64,000 nucleotides of DNA from Marasmius tenuissimus. Lineage: Eukaryota > Basidiomycota > Agaricomycetes > Agaricales > Marasmiaceae. Positions 60,093-64,000 of this stretch are shown in pieces. The notes beneath the pieces were generated by a model. That model was not told where the DNA came from and did not search any database. It worked only from the letters and a program-made list of their open reading frames with translations. The number at the start of each line of letters is the position of its first letter. Position 1 is the first letter of the stretch. The position numbers were made by a program, and so were the translations under genes. The stretch is taken from NCBI GenBank assembly GCA_029532415.1, contig JAQOTA010000065.1:124001-188000 (forward strand). The letters run 5' to 3'.

Positions 60093-61427
60093 TTATTCTC
60101 TTTTGACCTCCTTGAATTTCTCTCTGTCCACATGGAAAGCATCCATCAGCCTTTCGAGGCCTCCATTACCACCCAGCCTCTGTATTTCAGCCCTAGTTTG
60201 CCCCTCAAGCTTATCCAAAACACCGAGTGTATAATCGAACGAGTCAGTTTTCGTTTCCATGTAATCAATCGCATAGTGCTTTAAAGTCGGAGTCGCAGGG
60301 CGTTTCTGTAAGATGTTCAAAACTTGTCGATTGCTGGTATCCGCGTGAATGCTGTGAACGACCGGGAACGAGAATTTGCCCTCAGTGAGATCTTCAGCGA
60401 AGCCTTTGTTGACATTGTACTGTGGATAGGTGTGAGGACGTATTAGTATCCGATGCAGGAGAGCTTACTTCTGGGCTTTGAAGATTCATTAGATCGTCTC
60501 GTATCTGGAAGTGTACGCCGATGAGGTTCACTAGGGGAACATAATCACTGGAGGGAGAGATCGGCTTGGCTGGCGACATCATGCATGGTGTGGAACGCAC
60601 ACGTTGAGATTGGTAGTAGCGCAGGCCATCATGAGCTTGATGCCAACGCGAAGGAGTCCGCCGGTCTCTGCGTTGATATGAGTCCAAATAACGGCATGCA
60701 TACTTGTACAGGACGCACTGTTATTGACCATGTCAATATACTCTTCTTCGTTTGGACATCTCAAAGCATCACGCCAAAGGATCTCAAGGCCCTGTCCCCT
60801 GTGAAGTGCTAGTAGTTCACCTGTGGCAGCGCTGAGTTGAAGGTGGATCTCGCGAAAAGTGACATGCGTACCATTCACAATTGCGGCGAGATCCGTCCCC
60901 TCGTTGCCCCGTAATCCGAAGAGTTCTTGGAATGCGAGGAAATACACATAGTTGGCGGAGTTGAGGGTTTGCGGGATTCCGTATACCTTATGGGCGACTA
61001 TGGAAGCTCAAGAACCTGTGCCGATATGTGGTGCGAGTGTAGCTCACCAGGCTTTGCTCTTCGAAGTTGCGAGTCATCTTCGATATCATCCACCCTGAGG
61101 AAGAACCTCAGTTGAAGCTGATATCCATTTTACTATTCTAGAGAACTCACATCAAGCTGGCAGCGTGAAGCATTCTCACAATACGAGCTATCGTTTCCAG
61201 TTTCTCCTGCGGAACGTTTAACCATTGGTTGAAGGCTTCTATGAGGCGACCTCGCATGTCCTTCCCTGGATTCGAGGTTACGAAGGTATACGGTTCCAGC
61301 AAAGTCTAACAGAAATAGACGATCAAAGGGTACATCTTGATCACTGAAAGGCACATACCGCTTCATTCTGTGATGTCCAAGGTGATTCAGAGGAGAGCTT
61401 GTTCAAGATCGAATCATATAACTCCAT
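60093..61427 (-). CDS. BTS1: Geranylgeranyl diphosphate synthase (trans-isoprenyl diphosphate synthase)
   Basis: Condenses allylic diphosphates with IPP to C20 GGPP for protein prenylation and carotenoid/diterpene precursors. From ATG 61427: [69 protein letters not shown], then the first Asp-rich motif [72 protein letters not shown], the second Asp-rich motif [37 protein letters not shown] and [20 protein letters not shown]. Both metal motifs and the G-K-D-x-R site are intact. No plastid or mitochondrial leader and no fused terpene cyclase, so this is the housekeeping cytosolic type. The neighbours give no sign of a terpene cluster. Confidence 0.92.
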
Positions 61428-61757
61428 TCCGGTATTTGTCGACGAAAGCGATGGTATGAAGGCGGTGGTTAAGAGCCCAGTTGTTCACGTAACAGTGTAT
61501 CTTGAAGGTAAGTGATATGTATCAACCCATGGCCCACTGTGATGGAGGCGGAATTGGTGATGGTGGTAAAGTCCGAATGCGATCAAGGCTGCTGATAAGA
61601 TAAGATGGGTAGCGATCTGTCCGTGTGACACGCGTTGTATGTGTCTATTTGTACCCGTGGGAATGTTCCACTAATCGTACCGTCACTGGCCCATGGGTGG
61701 TTGAGGACGACGAGCAGACGGTGGTCTTGCTCGCCAACCGGTTTACAACACTCTTAA
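61428..61757. promoter_or_regulatory. Shared divergent promoter of GGPP synthase and TAF8
   Basis: 330 bp between ATGs at 61427 (-) and 61758 (+). No clear TATA box; nothing else supported. Confidence 0.4.
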
Positions 61758-63466
61758 ATGGACAGTGGCGCCCACAAACTACTCGAGTCGGCCACTCATA
61801 GAACTCTGCATGCTCACAACTTCTCTCGTTCGTCTTCTCAAGCATCTCTCGCATTGTCAGATCTACTCTCTCGTTACCTTTCGCTCCTTGCCTCGACATG
61901 CGCCAAATATGCTGGACACGCTGGTAGAAGACAGTTTACCGCGAAGGATGCGGCATTAGCATTGGATGAGCTTGGTGTCAGCATAGAAGAGCTGAAAGAA
62001 TATGGCAGCACAGAAGGGATTGAGCTCAACCGTTACGCACTGAAATCGATGAGGAGAGTGGAGGATTTGACCGAATTTCGAGGTCAGTATCACTCTGTGA
62101 CTTGGATGACTCGAACATTGCTGTATCTTTGTCGGACCTGCTCTCTACAGCGCAATTGAACGACGGGTTACGCGCAGATAGAGACGACTCTCTGCTGCTC
62201 AATTACGCGCCTTTACCGCCGGAATACGACAGTGAAGAAGAGGAAGTCTCAGAAGAAGAGGACGAGAACGAGAAAGGCATAGACGAGAACGACCTGTCGA
62301 TGGAATTTGTCGGACAGAAACGACAGCCTTCACCGTTAGCCAGTCTCTCTTCACCAAAACGACCGCGGACTCTTGCATGGGACCCGCCGCCCCATATTCC
62401 TGACTTTTTACCACCTTTCCCGAAACCTGTCGACGCTGTGCCTCCTTCAGCGCCTCATTCACCTCGCATGCCCGAACCTCCTCTGGACCCTACAACGGAA
62501 AATTCAGCTTCGAACACTGCCACCCTTCCTACTCAGGAGATAGCCGCTGCTGCTACCTCTTCTGCAGCATCAGATTATCTTGTTCCTGTGCTGTATTCCG
62601 ATTCTTCTCTATCGTCAGTGCCCGAATGGCACCTCCCTACTCCACCCCCTCGAAATTCACAATCACAACCGCCTCAACAGCGCTGGCCGACACCGCTCAC
62701 CGAACCTTCTTTGTACGGTGCCTTCCACCACATCCTCACCAACGAGGCCCCATTGACCCAGCAAGCGAATCCAGCCCGACATAAAGTCGCTATGGCATTG
62801 CTCAACCTCACTCAAACCCAGCCACGATGGGATATACCCGATACACTGTACAGCAACGTAGCGACGAATCAACCTAGAATTTCAGCTATTGGGCCGACGT
62901 ACCCGATGTTCTTGAATGAAAATCCAGACAAGGAGAAGGATAAGAAGGACAAGATCCCACCATCGATGCCCAGGACTGTGGCAGCGAGCGACAGACTGAG
63001 CTGGTCGGTGGCCCAGCAAGGAAGCAGAATACCCGAGTTGGCAAGACATGTGTTATCGGTCAGTACACTTAGTTCTTTCGTAGGATGTGCCGCGCCGTAC
63101 TGACTTGGAACTTACCAGCCTAACATTGTCTCGCGTACGAGCCGACTCACTCACCCCCCTGTTCTCTACCGTGGAACAAAACAGCTCGTATATGGAAGCG
63201 GAAATCCCGCACCGTGGAATACCGCCCATGTAGCTCCCTCTACAGATCCCCGGGAGGGCGCCGACGGAGCTGTAGTCAATAACACTGCGAAGGGCGAAGC
63301 ACCCGCTATGCAAAATGCAAGGCTTTACGCTACGTGGGACTACGAGCCCAAGGATTACAAGGCACCTTTACCTCCTCACCTCAAGAGAACTAAAGTTGGC
63401 GCCGGTCAGGGTGTAGGGCTTGCGGTGGGGGGTCGAGGGAGGAGCACCAGTACCAAGACAGGATGA
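61758..63466 (+). CDS. TAF8: TFIID subunit TAF8 (histone fold, Bromo_TP)
   Basis: TFIID subunit that pairs with TAF10 through its histone fold. Three exons (61758-62082, 62151-63058, 63119-63466) total 1581 nt, giving 526 aa. The N-terminal histone fold is ATHRTLHAHNFSRSSSQASL, ALSDLLSRYLSLLASTCAKY, AGHAGRRQFTAKDAALALDE, LGVSIEELKEYG. Over a 68-nt intron follow RAQLNDGLRADRDD, an acidic run, then the TAF8 C-terminal motif WDPPPHIPDFLPPFPKPVD. The remainder is Pro/Ser-rich with a positively charged tail. The histone fold plus the HIP..LP.FP motif distinguish TAF8 from TAF3. No other domain. Confidence 0.87.
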
Positions 63467-64000
63467 TGGCCTGGCTGGAGGTCTTCTGTTACAACTTACA
63501 TTCGAATTTGGGGATATACTCGTCGCTCATAATCTCTTTTTGTTTTGTCGTGCAAAAGCTTTCGTGGTACATAGTCTTATTCCTCATGCATAATCGATGT
63601 ATTTCTAGGCAAGATTCGTTGGGTCGCTATCTACCTTGACCATGGGGATGAAAGCATCCAATAACCATACTGTACTGTTGAGCTTTTCAGACGCATGCAC
63701 TGTCACTTTTGTGGCTTGTTTGTAAAGCACCGTTTAGTGGTCCCAGCTACAATGGCAATGCTTAGCTTACTACAGTGTGTACCGCAAAACCGTTCTGGAA
63801 AGTTTTATCGTCGATTCTCGGTCTCCTCAGAGAGAGTGTGTCTTGGGCACAATAGCGGTCCATTGGGGTCTAAAGAAGCGCTCGAAAACCGCCGCCTCGG
63901 AAGGGGGAAGCCTCAAGCCCAGCTACGAGAGACTAAATGTATCGAAGTACGCTATAAACTAGATGTGCAAGGGAGGTGGGTGGGAGAAAATCGAAATACT
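63467..64000. other. Right-end spacer, no gene recognised
   Basis: 534 bp after the TAF8 stop. A plus-strand frame at 63777-63962 (61 codons) has no recognised content. The region includes T-rich 3'-UTR-like sequence to about 63560. Confidence 0.4.

Overview
The window is nuclear DNA of a filamentous basidiomycete, probably an Agaricomycete. Genes are dense, lie on both strands, and are cut by many introns of about 50-65 nt. The gene families (fungal CorA-like Mg channel with GMN, Zn2Cys6 factors, FSH1 hydrolase, WH1 protein, NDH-2, TAFs, BRF1) are fungal nuclear genes. No rRNA, convincing tRNA, CRISPR or bacterial operon structure is visible. Gene models come from reading splice sites and family motifs by eye. 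Where I give an exon series whose summed length is a multiple of three, the model is well supported.

Layout. 1-1960 (-): 5' part of dipeptidyl peptidase III, running off the left edge. 4103-6113 (+): type-B carboxylesterase. 6464-9903 (-): Zn2Cys6 transcription factor. 10260-12377 (-): ARO8-type aminotransferase. 13369-14625 (+): HpcH/HpaI aldolase. 14958-16408 (+): RCC1 Ran-GEF. 16725-18204 (-): unknown disordered protein. 18819-22653 (-): spliceosomal DEAH helicase Prp2. 22865-25186 (-): a HyuB-only oxoprolinase/hydantoinase. 26018-27214 (+): tartrate/D-malate-type dehydrogenase. 27299-29855 (-): YtcJ-like amidohydrolase. 30346-31689 (+): ribokinase. 31796-33978 (-): CorA-like channel. 34747-36601 (+): ArsB/NhaD-type anion transporter. 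36802-37396 (-): small FHA protein.

38394-42827 is the strangest part. A ~1.3-1.5 kb non-coding segment X occurs three times as X, inverted X and X, with a zero-spacer palindrome centre at 39915/39916. A 223-bp TIR element sits at its edge, and a 100-N assembly gap lies inside the array. The copies differ by a few substitutions and no length changes that I found, so this is either a real inverted triplication or a misassembly.

To the right lie a nuclear protein with an atypical Zn2Cys6-like cysteine cluster (43482-45867, -), a decayed 3' fragment of the anion transporter (about 46862-47225, +), FSH1 (47338-48535, -), a type II NADH dehydrogenase (48967-51318, +), a WH1/EVH1 protein (51731-52661, -), TAF6 (53878-55639, -), the SRAP protein HMCES (56134-57440, -), the TFIIIB subunit BRF1 (57607-60023, +), GGPP synthase (60093-61427, -) and TAF8 (61758-63466, +). 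The right end to 64000 holds no recognisable gene.

Themes: (1) mostly housekeeping genes, including three general transcription factors in about 10 kb and several divergent pairs with short shared promoters; (2) an unusual set of microexons (6, 18, 19, 21, 24 and 25 nt, plus a start codon alone in its exon) and two GC-AG introns, inferred because only these joins restore conserved motifs and frame; (3) accessory or repeat signal confined to about 38-47 kb. I did not identify a new defence or biosynthetic system. The best candidates for a second look are the inverted triplication, the stand-alone HyuB gene, the atypical cysteine-cluster protein and the 6-nt microexon.
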